From contig NZ_CP045740.1 of NCBI RefSeq assembly GCF_009650765.1, positions 6,176,001-6,240,000 on the forward strand: a DNA stretch of 64,000 nucleotides, written 5' to 3'. The translations under genes were made by a program, and so were the position numbers. Under the pieces are notes generated by a model. It was not told the DNA's origin. It saw only the letters and a program-made list of their open reading frames with translations, and did no database searches. Origin of the DNA: Streptomyces sp. SUK 48. Its GTDB lineage: Bacteria; Actinomycetota; Actinomycetes; Streptomycetales; Streptomycetaceae. Positions 1 to 8,759 of the stretch are shown here, one piece after another (within the stretch, counting starts at the first letter, position 1; each line of letters starts with the position of its first letter).

Positions 1-60
1 TACCTAAGTGATGCAGGGCACCGTCGATGATCCCTACGGCGCTTGTCAGGCCCGGATGAA

Positions 61-87
61 TTACGCAACAATGGCGTTGTGAAAAAC
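61..87 (+). promoter_or_regulatory. SufR-type operator over the sufR start codon
   Basis: CAAC at 66-69 and GTTG at 76-79 form an inverted repeat with a 6-nt spacer. The symmetry extends imperfectly over 61-87, with 7 of 9 positions matching on each side. A CAAC-N6-GTTG palindrome is, from memory, the reported target of Streptomyces SufR. The last G of the right arm is the first base of the proposed GTG start at 79, and no Shine-Dalgarno sequence precedes that start. This fits a leaderless sufR transcript that SufR represses by blocking the transcription start. Confidence 0.7.
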
Positions 88-813
88 GTCGGCGAGGCTC
101 GGGAGGCCCTCACGGGGGCCCCGCAGGAGGAGTTCGCGACCGGTGAGCGCTCCACGCGCAACCGCGTCGTGCGATCCATCCTGGACCACGGGCCCTCGAC
201 CGTCGCCGAACTCGCGGGCCGGCTGGGCCTGACCCAGGCGGCCGTCCGGCGTCATCTGGACGCGCTGGCCGCGGACGACGTGGTGGAGCCCCGCGAGCAG
301 CGGGTGTACGGCACGCGCACGCGCGGCCGCCCCGCCAAGGTCTTCGCGCTCACCGACTGCGGCCGCGACGCCTTCGACCAGTCGTACGACAAGCTGGCCG
401 TGGACGCGCTGCGCTGGATCGCCGAGCACGAGGGCGGGGCCGGCGCGGTCTCCGCCTTCGCGCGCGCCCGGATCGCCGCCCAGGCGACGGCGTACCGCCG
501 GGCGATCGAGAGCGTGAGCCCCGACAAGCGCACGGAAGCGCTGGCCAAGGCCCTGAGCGCGGACGGGTACGCTGCTACGGCGCGCAGCGCACCGGTCGGC
601 GAGCAGCTCTGCCAGCACCACTGCCCGGTCGCCCATGTCGCGGAGCAGTACCCGCAGCTGTGCGAGGCGGAGACGGAGATTTTCGCCGAGCTGCTGGGTA
701 CCCACGTCCAGCGACTGGCGACCATCGCGCACGGCGACGGCGTCTGCACGACGTTCATTCCCAAGATTTCCACTGACGCACCTGCAAGCACGGCCGGGAG
801 GAACCCCGCATGA
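79..813 (+). CDS. sufR: SufR, Fe-S cluster-sensing transcriptional repressor of the suf operon
   Basis: A 244-aa winged-helix regulator. The helix-turn-helix lies at about residues 41-63 ([20 protein letters not shown]). The C-terminal half carries four cysteines, C178, C182, C195 and C223 counted from the GTG at 79. These are the expected ligands of the Fe-S cluster with which SufR proteins sense iron-sulfur status. An upstream in-frame TTG at 43 would add 12 residues, but it lies outside the operator, so the GTG at 79 is preferred. The stop overlaps the sufB ATG, so the gene is the first of the suf operon. Family knowledge says cluster-bearing SufR represses suf and cluster loss relieves repression. 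The exact start is the main uncertainty. Confidence 0.9.
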   Translation: MKNVGEAREALTGAPQEEFATGERSTRNRVVRSILDHGPSTVAELAGRLGLTQAAVRRHLDALAADDVVEPREQRVYGTRTRGRPAKVFALTDCGRDAFDQSYDKLAVDALRWIAEHEGGAGAVSAFARARIAAQATAYRRAIESVSPDKRTEALAKALSADGYAATARSAPVGEQLCQHHCPVAHVAEQYPQLCEAETEIFAELLGTHVQRLATIAHGDGVCTTFIPKISTDAPASTAGRNPA

Positions 814-2231
814 CTCTCCCCACGGAGACTGCCCACCCTGAGCTGGAGGGCCTGGGCAAGTACGAATACGGCTGGGCCGACTCCGACGTGGCCGGTGCCT
901 CCGCCCGGCGCGGTCTGAACGACGACGTGGTCCGCGACATCTCCGGCAAGAAGTCGGAGCCGGAGTGGATGACCAAGCTGCGCCTCAAGGGCCTCAGGCT
1001 CTTCGAGAAGAAGCCCATGCCGAACTGGGGCTCCGACCTCTCGGGCATCGACTTCGACAACATCAAGTACTTCGTGCGCTCCACGGAGAAGCAGGCGGAG
1101 TCCTGGGAGGACCTGCCCGAGGACATCAAGAACACCTACGACAAGCTGGGCATCCCCGAGGCCGAGAAGCAGCGCCTGGTCGCCGGCGTGGCCGCCCAGT
1201 ACGAGTCGGAGGTCGTCTACCACCAGATCCGCGAGGACCTGGAGGAGCAGGGTGTCATCTTCCTGGACACCGACACCGCCCTCAAGGAGCACCCGGAGCT
1301 CTTCAAGGAGTACTTCGGCACGGTCATCCCGGCCGGCGACAACAAGTTCGCCGCGCTGAACACGGCCGTGTGGTCCGGCGGCTCCTTCATCTACGTGCCG
1401 AAGGGCGTGCACGTGGAGATCCCGCTCCAGGCTTACTTCCGTATCAACACGGAGAACATGGGCCAGTTCGAGCGGACCCTGATCATCGTCGACGAGGGTG
1501 CCTACGTGCACTACGTCGAGGGCTGTACCGCGCCGATCTACAAGTCGGACTCGCTGCACAGCGCCGTGGTCGAGATCATCGTCAAGAAGAACGCCCGCTG
1601 CCGCTACACGACCATCCAGAACTGGTCGAACAACGTCTACAACCTGGTCACCAAGCGCGCCGTGGCGTACGAGGGCGCGACCATGGAGTGGATCGACGGC
1701 AACATCGGCTCCAAGGTGACGATGAAGTACCCGGCCGTCTACCTGATGGGCGAGCACGCCAAGGGCGAGACCCTGTCCATCGCCTTCGCGGGCGAGGGCC
1801 AGCACCAGGACGCCGGCTCCAAGATGGTCCACATGGCGCCGAACACGTCGTCCAACATCGTCTCGAAGTCCGTGGCCCGCGGCGGCGGCCGCACCTCGTA
1901 CCGCGGTCTGGTCGAGATCGGCGAGGGCGCCCACGGCTCCAAGTCGAACGTGCTGTGCGACGCGCTGCTCGTCGACACCATCTCCCGCTCCGACACGTAC
2001 CCGTACGTCGACGTCCGCGAGGACGACGTGTCCATGGGCCACGAGGCGACCGTCTCCAAGGTCTCCGAGGACCAGCTCTTCTACCTGATGAGCCGCGGTC
2101 TGACCGAGTTCGAGGCGATGGCGATGATCGTGCGCGGCTTCGTCGAGCCGATCGCCAAGGAGCTGCCCATGGAGTACGCGCTGGAGCTCAACCGGCTGAT
2201 CGAGCTTCAGATGGAGGGCGCGGTTGGCTGA
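810..2231 (+). CDS. sufB: Fe-S cluster scaffold subunit SufB
   Basis: A 473-aa SufB. With SufC and SufD it forms the cytosolic scaffold on which Fe-S clusters are built from SufS/SufU-delivered sulfur. Typical segments are present: the GCTAP motif with a conserved cysteine near the middle, the KSNVLCD cysteine motif, and the C-terminal block [15 protein letters not shown] shared by SufB and SufD. Length matches the family. There is no intein, unlike mycobacterial SufB. The ATG overlaps the sufR stop by 4 nt and is preceded by AGGA, so translation is coupled to the regulator. Confidence 0.98.
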   Translation: MTLPTETAHPELEGLGKYEYGWADSDVAGASARRGLNDDVVRDISGKKSEPEWMTKLRLKGLRLFEKKPMPNWGSDLSGIDFDNIKYFVRSTEKQAESWEDLPEDIKNTYDKLGIPEAEKQRLVAGVAAQYESEVVYHQIREDLEEQGVIFLDTDTALKEHPELFKEYFGTVIPAGDNKFAALNTAVWSGGSFIYVPKGVHVEIPLQAYFRINTENMGQFERTLIIVDEGAYVHYVEGCTAPIYKSDSLHSAVVEIIVKKNARCRYTTIQNWSNNVYNLVTKRAVAYEGATMEWIDGNIGSKVTMKYPAVYLMGEHAKGETLSIAFAGEGQHQDAGSKMVHMAPNTSSNIVSKSVARGGGRTSYRGLVEIGEGAHGSKSNVLCDALLVDTISRSDTYPYVDVREDDVSMGHEATVSKVSEDQLFYLMSRGLTEFEAMAMIVRGFVEPIAKELPMEYALELNRLIELQMEGAVG

Positions 2232-2288
2232 CCGCCCACCGCCCCACCATCAAGCCACTGACCTGAGAAAGCGAGCAATACGACAGCC

Positions 2289-3473
2289 ATGGCTGAGGCT
2301 CAGAACATCCCGGTTGGCTCCACCACCGCCGGCCAGATCGCGGTGGCCGCGGAGTCGACCGTCGCCACGCGCATGAGCGTGCCCCCGTCCTTCGACGTCG
2401 CGGACTTCCCCGTCCCGCACGGCCGCGAGGAGGAGTGGCGGTTCACCCCGCTGGAGCGCCTGCGCGGGCTGCACGACGGCACCGCCGTCGCCACCGGTGA
2501 CGGCGTGAAGGTCGATGTGCAGGCCCCCGAGGGCGTCGTCGTCGAGACCGTGGGCCGCGACGACGCGCGCCTCGGCCGCGCGGGCACCCCGGTGGACCGG
2601 ATCGCCGCCCAGGCGTACTCCGCCTTCGAGCAAGCCTCGGTCGTGACCGTCCCCAAGGAGACCGTGCTCACCGAGCCGGTCCGCATCGCCGTGCACGGCG
2701 AGGGCGGCACCGCCTTCGCCCACCAGGTGATCGAGCTGGGCGCCTTCGCCGAGGCCGTGGTCGTCATCGACCACACCGGTGACGCGGTCCTCGCGGCCAA
2801 CGTCGACTACGTGCTCGGTGACGGCGCCAAGCTCACCGTCGTCTCCGTCCAGGACTGGGACGACAAGGCCGTCCACACCGCCCAGCACAACGCGCTGATC
2901 GGCCGGGACGCGTCCTTCAAGTCGGTCGTCGTCACCTTCGGCGGCGACGTCGTACGGCTGCACCCGCGCGTCGCCTACGCGGGCCCCGGCGGCGAGGCCG
3001 AGCTGTACGGCCTGTACTTCACCGACGCGGGCCAGCACCAGGAGCACCGCCTCCTGGTCACGCACAACACCCCGCACTGCAAGTCGAACGTCGTCTACAA
3101 GGGCGCGCTCCAGGGCGACGACGCGCACGCGGTCTGGATCGGCGACGTGCTCATCGAGGCCAAGGCCGAGGGCACCGACACCTACGAGATGAACCGCAAC
3201 CTGGTCCTCACCGACGGCGCCCGCGTCGACTCGGTGCCGAACCTGGAGATCGAGACCGGCGAGATCGTGGGCGCCGGCCACGCCTCCGCCACCGGCCGCT
3301 TCGACGACGAGCAGCTGTTCTACCTGATGGCCCGCGGCATCCCCGAGCAGGACGCCCGCCGCCTGGTGGTCCGCGGCTTCTTCGCCGAGCTCGTCCAGCA
3401 GATCGGCGTCCCCGACATCGAGGAGCGCCTGCTCGAAAGGATCGAGCAGGAGCTGGGAGCCTCGGTCGCATGA
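2289..3473 (+). CDS. sufD: Fe-S cluster assembly protein SufD
   Basis: A 394-aa SufD, the partner of SufB and SufC in the scaffold complex. The protein shows the SufB/D beta-helix core, including HNTPHCKSNVVYKG, and the shared C-terminal helical block (FYLMARGIPEQDARRLVVRGF). The ATG at 2289 lies 57 nt after sufB with only a weak GAGAAAG-like ribosome site, and no promoter was recognised between the genes, so read-through from sufB is likely. The stop overlaps the next start by 4 nt. Confidence 0.97.
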   Translation: MAEAQNIPVGSTTAGQIAVAAESTVATRMSVPPSFDVADFPVPHGREEEWRFTPLERLRGLHDGTAVATGDGVKVDVQAPEGVVVETVGRDDARLGRAGTPVDRIAAQAYSAFEQASVVTVPKETVLTEPVRIAVHGEGGTAFAHQVIELGAFAEAVVVIDHTGDAVLAANVDYVLGDGAKLTVVSVQDWDDKAVHTAQHNALIGRDASFKSVVVTFGGDVVRLHPRVAYAGPGGEAELYGLYFTDAGQHQEHRLLVTHNTPHCKSNVVYKGALQGDDAHAVWIGDVLIEAKAEGTDTYEMNRNLVLTDGARVDSVPNLEIETGEIVGAGHASATGRFDDEQLFYLMARGIPEQDARRLVVRGFFAELVQQIGVPDIEERLLERIEQELGASVA

Positions 3474-3787
3474 GTTTCGTACGCGCCTGTGGGCTGAGCG
3501 AGCTGACCGAGGACACCCCCAAACGGGTGGAACTCGACGGCACGCCGGTCTCGGTCGTCCGCACCGAGGGGGAGGTGTTCGCCATCTACGACATCTGCTC
3601 CCACGCGAACGTCTCGCTCTCCGAGGGCGAGGTGGAGGACTGCCAGATCGAGTGCTGGCTGCACGGCTCCGCGTTCGACCTGCGCACCGGCAAGCCGTCC
3701 GGTCTCCCCGCGACGCGCCCCGTACCCGTATACCCCGTAAAGATCGAAGGGGACGACGTGCTCGTCTCCCTCACCCAGGAGTCCTGA
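3470..3787 (+). CDS. Rieske-type [2Fe-2S] ferredoxin in the suf operon
   Basis: A 105-aa small Rieske protein of the non-heme dioxygenase ferredoxin type. The two cluster motifs are CSHANV (Cys, His) and CWLHGSAFD (Cys, His), together CxH-n-CxxH, which bind a [2Fe-2S] cluster through two Cys and two His. The gene sits between sufD and sufC, overlapping sufD by 4 nt (ATGA) and 7 nt before sufC. This insertion is standard in actinobacterial suf operons. The likely role is electron supply or a redox step in Fe-S assembly, which is an inference from position only. Confidence 0.93.
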   Translation: MSFVRACGLSELTEDTPKRVELDGTPVSVVRTEGEVFAIYDICSHANVSLSEGEVEDCQIECWLHGSAFDLRTGKPSGLPATRPVPVYPVKIEGDDVLVSLTQES

Positions 3788-3794
3788 GGCATCC

Positions 3795-4559
3795 ATGGCA
3801 ACGCTTGAAATCCGAGACCTGCACGTCACCGTCGAGGCCGACAACGCCACGAAGGAGATCCTCAAGGGCGTCGACCTGACCGTGAAGCAGGGCGAGACGC
3901 ACGCCATCATGGGCCCCAACGGCTCCGGCAAGTCGACCCTCGCCTACTCGCTCGCGGGTCACCCGAAGTACACGATCACCGAGGGCACCGTGCTGCTCGA
4001 CGGCGAGGACGTCCTGGAGATGTCCGTCGACGAGCGCGCCCGCGCCGGCCTGTTCCTGGCCATGCAGTACCCGGTCGAGGTCCCCGGCGTCTCGGTCTCC
4101 AACTTCCTGCGCACCTCCGCCACCGCCGTGCGCGGCGAGGCCCCCAAGCTGCGCACCTGGGTGAAGGAGGTCAAGGAGGCCATGGAGCGTCTCCACATGG
4201 ACCCCTCCTTCGCCGAGCGCAATGTCAACGAGGGCTTCTCCGGCGGCGAGAAGAAGCGCCACGAGATCCTCCAGCTCGAACTGCTCAAGCCGAAGATGGC
4301 GATCCTGGACGAGACCGACTCGGGCCTGGACGTCGACGCGCTGCGCATCGTCTCCGAGGGCGTCAACCGCGTCCGCGAGACGGGCGAGGTCGGCACCCTG
4401 CTGATCACGCACTACACGCGCATCCTGCGCTACATCAAGCCCGACCACGTCCACGTGTTCGCCGGCGGCCGCATCGTCGAGTCCGGCGGCCCGGAGCTCG
4501 CGGACAAGCTGGAGAACGAGGGCTACGAGGCATATGTGAAGGGTGGCGCATCCGCGTGA
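3795..4559 (+). CDS. sufC: Fe-S cluster assembly ATPase SufC
   Basis: A 254-aa ABC-type ATPase that drives conformational change of SufB and SufD during cluster assembly. The Walker A GPNGSGKST is at residues 40-48. The signature region reads GFSGGEKKRHEILQL, the Walker B MAILDETDSGLD, and the H-loop histidine lies in LLITHYTR. The insertion after Walker A and the variant signature SGGEKKR are typical of SufC rather than transporters. There are no membrane segments. The gene lies tightly between the Rieske gene and sufS, overlapping sufS by 4 nt. Confidence 0.98.
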   Translation: MATLEIRDLHVTVEADNATKEILKGVDLTVKQGETHAIMGPNGSGKSTLAYSLAGHPKYTITEGTVLLDGEDVLEMSVDERARAGLFLAMQYPVEVPGVSVSNFLRTSATAVRGEAPKLRTWVKEVKEAMERLHMDPSFAERNVNEGFSGGEKKRHEILQLELLKPKMAILDETDSGLDVDALRIVSEGVNRVRETGEVGTLLITHYTRILRYIKPDHVHVFAGGRIVESGGPELADKLENEGYEAYVKGGASA

Positions 4560-5812
4560 CACAGCTGTCGGGCCTCCTCGACACCGAGGCGATCCGCAAG
4601 GACTTCCCCGTCCTGGACCGTGTCGTCCACGACAACAGGAAGCTCGTGTACCTGGACAACGCGGCGACCAGCCAGAAGCCGCGCCAGGTACTGGACGCCC
4701 TCAACGAGTACTACGAGCGTTACAACGCCAACGTCCACCGCGGCGTGCACGTCCTCGCCGAGGAGGCCACGGCGCTGTACGAGGGCGCGCGCGACAAGGT
4801 GGCGGAGTTCGTCAACGCCCCGAGCCGCGACGAGGTGATCTTCACCAAGAACGCCTCCGAGTCCCTCAACCTCGTGGCCAACATGCTGGGCTGGGCCGAC
4901 GAGCCCTACCGGGTCGACCACGAGACCGAGATCGTCATCACGGAGATGGAGCACCACTCCAACATCGTGCCGTGGCAGCTGCTGGCGCAGCGCACCGGCG
5001 CGAAGCTGAAGTGGTTCGGCCTGACCGACGACGGCCGCCTGGACCTGTCGAACATCGACGAGGTCATCACCGAGAAGACGAAGATCGTCTCCTTCGTGCT
5101 GGTCTCCAACATCCTCGGCACCGTCAACCCGGTCGAGGCGATAGTGCGCCGCGCCCAGGAGGTCGGCGCGCTGGTGTGCGTCGACGCCTCCCAGGCCGCG
5201 CCGCACATGCCGCTGGACGTGCAGGCCCTCCAGGCCGACTTCGTGGCCTTCACCGGCCACAAGATGTGCGGTCCGACCGGCATCGGCGTGCTGTGGGGCC
5301 GCCAGGAGCTGCTGGAGGACCTGCCGCCGTTCCTGGGCGGCGGAGAGATGATCGAGACCGTCTCGATGCACTCCTCCACGTACGCCCCGGCGCCGCACAA
5401 GTTCGAGGCGGGCACGCCCCCGATCGCGCAGGCGGTCGGCCTGGGCGCGGCGATCGACTACCTCCAGGCGATCGGCATGGAGAAGATCCTCGCGCACGAG
5501 CACGCGCTCACCCAGTACGCGGTGGAGCGGCTGGCCCAGGTCCCCGATCTGCGGATCATCGGCCCGACCACGGCCGAGGACCGGGGCGCCGCGATCTCCT
5601 TCACCCTGGGCGACATCCACCCGCACGACGTGGGCCAGGTCCTGGACGAACAGGGCATCGCGGTCCGCGTCGGCCACCACTGTGCCCGCCCGGTCTGCCT
5701 GCGCTACGGAATTCCCGCGACCACGCGAGCGTCGTTCTATCTGTACTCCACGCCGGCCGAGATCGACGCTCTGGTCGACGGCCTGGAGCACGTACGGAAC
5801 TTCTTCGGCTGA
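4556..5812 (+). CDS. sufS: Cysteine desulfurase SufS
   Basis: A 418-aa group II cysteine desulfurase that takes sulfur from cysteine as an enzyme persulfide and passes it to SufU. The pyridoxal-phosphate lysine is K236 in TGHKMCGPTG. The catalytic cysteine is C376 in RVGHHCARP, in the short loop typical of group II enzymes. A GTG at 4556 overlaps the sufC stop by 4 nt. The direct downstream neighbour is sufU, its expected sulfur acceptor. Confidence 0.97.
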   Translation: MTQLSGLLDTEAIRKDFPVLDRVVHDNRKLVYLDNAATSQKPRQVLDALNEYYERYNANVHRGVHVLAEEATALYEGARDKVAEFVNAPSRDEVIFTKNASESLNLVANMLGWADEPYRVDHETEIVITEMEHHSNIVPWQLLAQRTGAKLKWFGLTDDGRLDLSNIDEVITEKTKIVSFVLVSNILGTVNPVEAIVRRAQEVGALVCVDASQAAPHMPLDVQALQADFVAFTGHKMCGPTGIGVLWGRQELLEDLPPFLGGGEMIETVSMHSSTYAPAPHKFEAGTPPIAQAVGLGAAIDYLQAIGMEKILAHEHALTQYAVERLAQVPDLRIIGPTTAEDRGAAISFTLGDIHPHDVGQVLDEQGIAVRVGHHCARPVCLRYGIPATTRASFYLYSTPAEIDALVDGLEHVRNFFG

Positions 5813-5829
5813 GAGGCGTGTCGAAAACC

Positions 5830-6297
5830 GTGAAGCTGGACTCCATGTACCAGGAAGTCATCCTGGACCACTACAAGAACCCGCACGGGCGTGGTCTCCG
5901 GGATGGCGACGCCGAGGTGCACCATGTGAACCCGACGTGCGGCGACGAGATCACGCTCCGTGTGAAGTACGACGGCACGAAGATCGCGGACGTCTCGTAC
6001 GAGGGCCAGGGCTGCTCCATCAGCCAGGCATCGGCCTCCGTGCTGAACGACCTCCTGGTCGGCAAGGACCTGTCCGACGCGCAGAAGATCCAGGAGACCT
6101 TCCTGGAGCTGATGCAGTCCAAGGGCAAGATCGAGCCGGACGACGCGATGGAGGAGGTGCTGGAGGACGCGGTCGCGTTCGCCGGTGTCTCCAAGTACCC
6201 CGCGCGGGTCAAGTGCGCCCTCCTGAGCTGGATGGCGTGGAAGGACGCGACGGCCCAGGCGCTGGGTGGCGCCGAAGCCGAAAGGAAGACCGCATGA
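5830..6297 (+). CDS. sufU: SufU sulfur-transfer protein
   Basis: A 155-aa zinc-dependent sulfurtransferase partner of SufS. The three ligand/acceptor cysteines are C37 (NPTCGDE), C62 (GQGCSISQ) and C129 (RVKCALL), with D39 as fourth zinc ligand. The 18-residue insertion that separates SufU from IscU is present between C62 and C129. The GTG at 5830 (MKLDSMYQ) is chosen by family start. A GTG at 5818 would add four residues but has GAGAGG only one base away, which is too close. The stop overlaps the next gene by 4 nt. Confidence 0.94.
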   Translation: MKLDSMYQEVILDHYKNPHGRGLRDGDAEVHHVNPTCGDEITLRVKYDGTKIADVSYEGQGCSISQASASVLNDLLVGKDLSDAQKIQETFLELMQSKGKIEPDDAMEEVLEDAVAFAGVSKYPARVKCALLSWMAWKDATAQALGGAEAERKTA

Positions 6298-6626
6298 GCG
6301 ACACCGTCGAGATGAAGCCGGCCTCGGAAGAGGAACTCCGCGAGGCCCTGATGGACGTGGTCGACCCCGAGCTGGGCATCGACGTCGTCAACCTCGGCCT
6401 GATCTACGGCATCCACGTGGACGACTCCAACGTGGCCACCGTGGACATGACCCTGACCTCCGCGGCCTGCCCGCTGACGGACGTCATCGAGGACCAGGCC
6501 AAGTCCGCCACGGACGGCATCGTCAACGAGCTCCGGATCAACTGGGTCTGGATGCCGCCGTGGGGCCCGGACAAGATCACGGACGAGGGCCGCGAGCAGC
6601 TGCGCGCGCTGGGCTTCAACGTCTGA
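6294..6626 (+). CDS. SufT-like metal-sulfur cluster assembly factor (MIP18/PaaD domain)
   Basis: A 110-aa single MIP18/DUF59-domain protein, last gene of the suf operon. It has the family pattern DPELGIDVVNLGLIYG near residues 25-40, SAACPLTDVIEDQ with the conserved cysteine, and WMPPWGPDKIT near the C-terminus. Members act as maturation or carrier factors for Fe-S proteins. The 4-nt overlap with sufU and the terminator directly after it place it in the same transcript. The name sufT is used in related operons, but I leave the symbol blank because the family is broad. Confidence 0.93.
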   Translation: MSDTVEMKPASEEELREALMDVVDPELGIDVVNLGLIYGIHVDDSNVATVDMTLTSAACPLTDVIEDQAKSATDGIVNELRINWVWMPPWGPDKITDEGREQLRALGFNV

Positions 6627-6654
6627 CCCAGGGTCTGGCACAGGGCTTGTGCGA

Positions 6655-6685
6655 GGGGCCGCGGCAGGGCTGCCGCGGCCCCTTT
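6655..6685 (+). terminator. Rho-independent terminator of the suf operon
   Basis: A perfect 12-bp stem pairs 6655-6666 with 6671-6682 around a 4-nt loop (GGGC), followed by TTT. It begins 29 nt after the last suf stop codon. Confidence 0.9.
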
Positions 6686-6742
6686 CGCATGCCCGCCGCC
6701 CGTTCCGGCCCCTCCTGTTCGCCGTCCCGTCGCCCCGTCGTT

Positions 6743-6779
6743 ATGTACGGTCGTACATACGATATGTACGCTCGTACGC
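6743..6779 (+). promoter_or_regulatory. Twin TetR-type operators before the SMR pump gene
   Basis: ATGTACGGTCGTACAT at 6743-6758 is a perfect 7-bp-arm palindrome with a 2-nt centre. A second copy at 6764-6779, ATGTACGCTCGTACGC, matches it at 14 of 16 positions. The copies start 21 bp apart, two helical turns. The second touches the ATG at 6780, which has no Shine-Dalgarno sequence. TATGTA at 6763-6768 could be a -10 box, which would make the transcript leaderless and fully covered by repressor. The TetR-family protein at 7103-7675 is the obvious candidate ligand. Confidence 0.75.
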
Positions 6780-7103
6780 ATGGGATATCTGACGCTCGCC
6801 GGTGCCATAGCCGCCGAGGTGGCCGCCACGACGGCGATGAAGTACAGCCACGGCTTCAGCAGGCTCGGGCCCTCGCTGGTGACGGCGCTGGGGTACCTGG
6901 TGTCCTTCCTGCTGCTGGCGCAGACGCTGAAGACGGTGCAGATCGGCACGGCGTACGCGATCTGGTCCGGGGTGGGGACCGCGGCCATCGCCGTGCTCGG
7001 GCTGCTGCTGTTCGGGGAGGGGCTCGACGCGGTCAAGATCGCGGGAATCCTGCTGATCATCGGGGGCGTGGTGGTGCTGAATCTCGGCGGGGCGAGCCAC
7101 TGA
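6780..7103 (+). CDS. Small multidrug resistance (SMR) family efflux protein
   Basis: A 107-aa membrane protein with four predicted transmembrane helices, the size and layout of EmrE/QacE/SugE proteins. The essential membrane-embedded glutamate is E13 (AIAAEVAATTAMKYS). The region SGVGTAAIAVLGLLLFGE matches the family. It should exchange protons for quaternary ammonium or other cationic compounds in the plasma membrane. It overlaps the downstream TetR-type gene by 1 nt (TGATG), so pump and repressor are co-expressed. Substrate cannot be read from sequence; guanidinium-type exporters have a similar size. Confidence 0.92.
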   Translation: MGYLTLAGAIAAEVAATTAMKYSHGFSRLGPSLVTALGYLVSFLLLAQTLKTVQIGTAYAIWSGVGTAAIAVLGLLLFGEGLDAVKIAGILLIIGGVVVLNLGGASH

Positions 7104-7675
7104 TGGCCCGGCGCTACGATCCGGACCGGCGCCGGCGGATCATCGACGCGGCGATCCGGGTGGCCGGGCGGGACGGTCTCGCCGGGCTGAGCCATCGCAC
7201 GGTCGCGGCCGAGGCGGATGTGCCGCTCGGCTCCACCACGTACCACTTCGCCACCCTGGACGATCTGCTGGTGGCCGCCCTGGGCCAGGCGAACGAGGGG
7301 TTCGCGGCGGCGCTCGACGCCGGCGGGGTGCCGGCCGACGGCGACCTCGCGGCCGGGCTCGCCCGGGTCCTCGGCGACTGGCTGAACGGCGACCGCCCGG
7401 GCGCGGAGCTGGAGTACGAGCTGTACCTCGCCGCGCTGCGCCGCCCGGCCCTGCGGCCGGTCGCCGCGCAGTGGGCCGAGGAGACCGGCGCCCGCCTGTC
7501 CGCCCGGGTCGACGCGGTGACGGCGCGGGCGCTGCTCGCGCTGATGGACGGGATCTGCCTCCAGGTGCTGCTGACCGGCGGGTCCTACGACGAGGAGTAC
7601 GCGCGGGAGGCGCTCGCGCGGGTGATCGGCGGCGGTGCGGACCGGGCGCGGCCGGATCAGCCGCCCGGCACATGA
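7103..7675 (+). CDS. TetR-family transcriptional repressor
   Basis: A 190-aa TetR-family regulator. The N-terminal helix-turn-helix is at about residues 28-50 (GLSHRTVAAEADVPLGSTTYHF), followed by an alpha-helical ligand domain. It is co-transcribed with the SMR pump by a TGATG junction. The two palindromes before the pump gene fit an autoregulated repressor-pump pair induced by the pump's substrate. That link is inferred from gene order and operator symmetry. Confidence 0.92.
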   Translation: MARRYDPDRRRRIIDAAIRVAGRDGLAGLSHRTVAAEADVPLGSTTYHFATLDDLLVAALGQANEGFAAALDAGGVPADGDLAAGLARVLGDWLNGDRPGAELEYELYLAALRRPALRPVAAQWAEETGARLSARVDAVTARALLALMDGICLQVLLTGGSYDEEYAREALARVIGGGADRARPDQPPGT

Positions 7676-7707
7676 GACACGGTTCGCCCCCGCACCCCGT
7701 GCCACGT

Positions 7708-7713
7708 TAGGTT
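7708..7713 (+). promoter_or_regulatory. Possible -10 box of dapD
   Basis: TAGGTT lies 7 nt before the dapD ATG at 7721. A weak -35-like TTCGCC lies at 7683-7688. No ribosome binding site separates it from the ATG, so the transcript may be leaderless. Confidence 0.4.
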
Positions 7714-7720
7714 TTGTCCC

Positions 7721-8707
7721 ATGACCGACACTGCTTCCCGTACCACCGGCGCCGTCGCCGCCGGCCTCGCCACGATCGCCTCCGACGGCACCGTTCTCGA
7801 CACCTGGTTCCCCGCGCCCGAGCTGGTCGCCGAGCCGGGCCCGGCCGGCACCGAGCGGCTGTCCGCCGAGCGCGCGGCGGAACTGCTGGGCGGCGGCGCG
7901 ACCGCGGCGATCGGCCCGGACGCCCGCAGGGGCGTCGAGGTGGTCGCGGTCCGTACGGTCATCGCCTCGCTGGACGAGAAGCCGCTGGACGCGCACGACA
8001 CCTATCTGCGCCTGCACCTGCTCTCGCACCGCCTGGTCAAGCCGCACGGCCAGAACCTGGACGGCATTTTCGGCCACCTCGCCAACGTCGCCTGGACCTC
8101 GCTCGGCCCGGTCGCCGTGGACGACGTCGAGAAGGTGCGGCTGAACGCCCGCGCCGAGGGCCTGCACCTCCAGGTCACCTCGATCGACAAGTTCCCCCGC
8201 ATGACGGACTACGTGGCCCCCAAGGGTGTCCGCATCGCCGACGCCGACCGGGTCCGCCTGGGCGCGCACCTGGCCGAGGGCACCACCGTGATGCACGAGG
8301 GCTTCGTCAACTTCAACGCCGGAACGCTCGGCACCTCGATGGTCGAGGGCCGTATCTCCGCCGGTGTCGTGGTCGGCGACGGCTCGGACATCGGCGGCGG
8401 CGCCTCCACCATGGGCACCCTGTCCGGCGGCGGCAATGTGATCATCGCCATCGGCGAGCGCTGCCTGGTCGGCGCCGAGGCGGGCGTCGGCATCGCCCTC
8501 GGCGACGAGTGCGTGGTCGAGGCCGGTCTGTACGTCACCGCCGGTACCCGCGTCACCATGCCCGACGGCCAGATCGTCAAGGCCCGCGACCTGAGCGGCG
8601 CGTCCCACATCCTCTTCCGCCGCAACTCGGTCACCGGCGCGGTCGAGGCCCGCCCGAACAACGCGGTCTGGGGCGGTCTGAACGACGTCCTGCACAGCCA
8701 CAACTGA
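7721..8707 (+). CDS. dapD: 2,3,4,5-tetrahydropyridine-2,6-dicarboxylate N-succinyltransferase DapD
   Basis: A 328-aa actinobacterial-type DapD. It transfers succinyl from succinyl-CoA to tetrahydrodipicolinate in the diaminopimelate/lysine pathway, supplying peptidoglycan and protein synthesis. The C-terminal half is a left-handed beta-helix built from hexapeptide repeats, seen from about residue 170 to 285 (for example [20 protein letters not shown]). The N-terminal domain includes the family segment [20 protein letters not shown]. Its transcript ends at a strong shared hairpin. dapA of the same pathway lies 0.6 kb downstream on the other strand. Confidence 0.97.
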   Translation: MTDTASRTTGAVAAGLATIASDGTVLDTWFPAPELVAEPGPAGTERLSAERAAELLGGGATAAIGPDARRGVEVVAVRTVIASLDEKPLDAHDTYLRLHLLSHRLVKPHGQNLDGIFGHLANVAWTSLGPVAVDDVEKVRLNARAEGLHLQVTSIDKFPRMTDYVAPKGVRIADADRVRLGAHLAEGTTVMHEGFVNFNAGTLGTSMVEGRISAGVVVGDGSDIGGGASTMGTLSGGGNVIIAIGERCLVGAEAGVGIALGDECVVEAGLYVTAGTRVTMPDGQIVKARDLSGASHILFRRNSVTGAVEARPNNAVWGGLNDVLHSHN

Positions 8708-8723
8708 TCAGCCAGGCAGGTCC

Positions 8724-8758
8724 GGAGCGCCCCTCACCCACGTGGTGCGGGGCGCTCC
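8724..8758. terminator. Bidirectional terminator between dapD and the HAD gene
   Basis: GGAGCGCCCC at 8724-8733 pairs with GGGGCGCTCC at 8749-8758, with an additional inner CACC/GGTG pairing. It lies between convergent genes and starts 17 nt after the dapD stop. Confidence 0.85.
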
Positions 8759-8759
8759 G

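Noticed and set aside
252..2042. 596-codon ORF antisense to sufR and sufB
   Set aside because: It is the GC-bias shadow of sufR and sufB; no start signal, and its composition mirrors the opposite strand.
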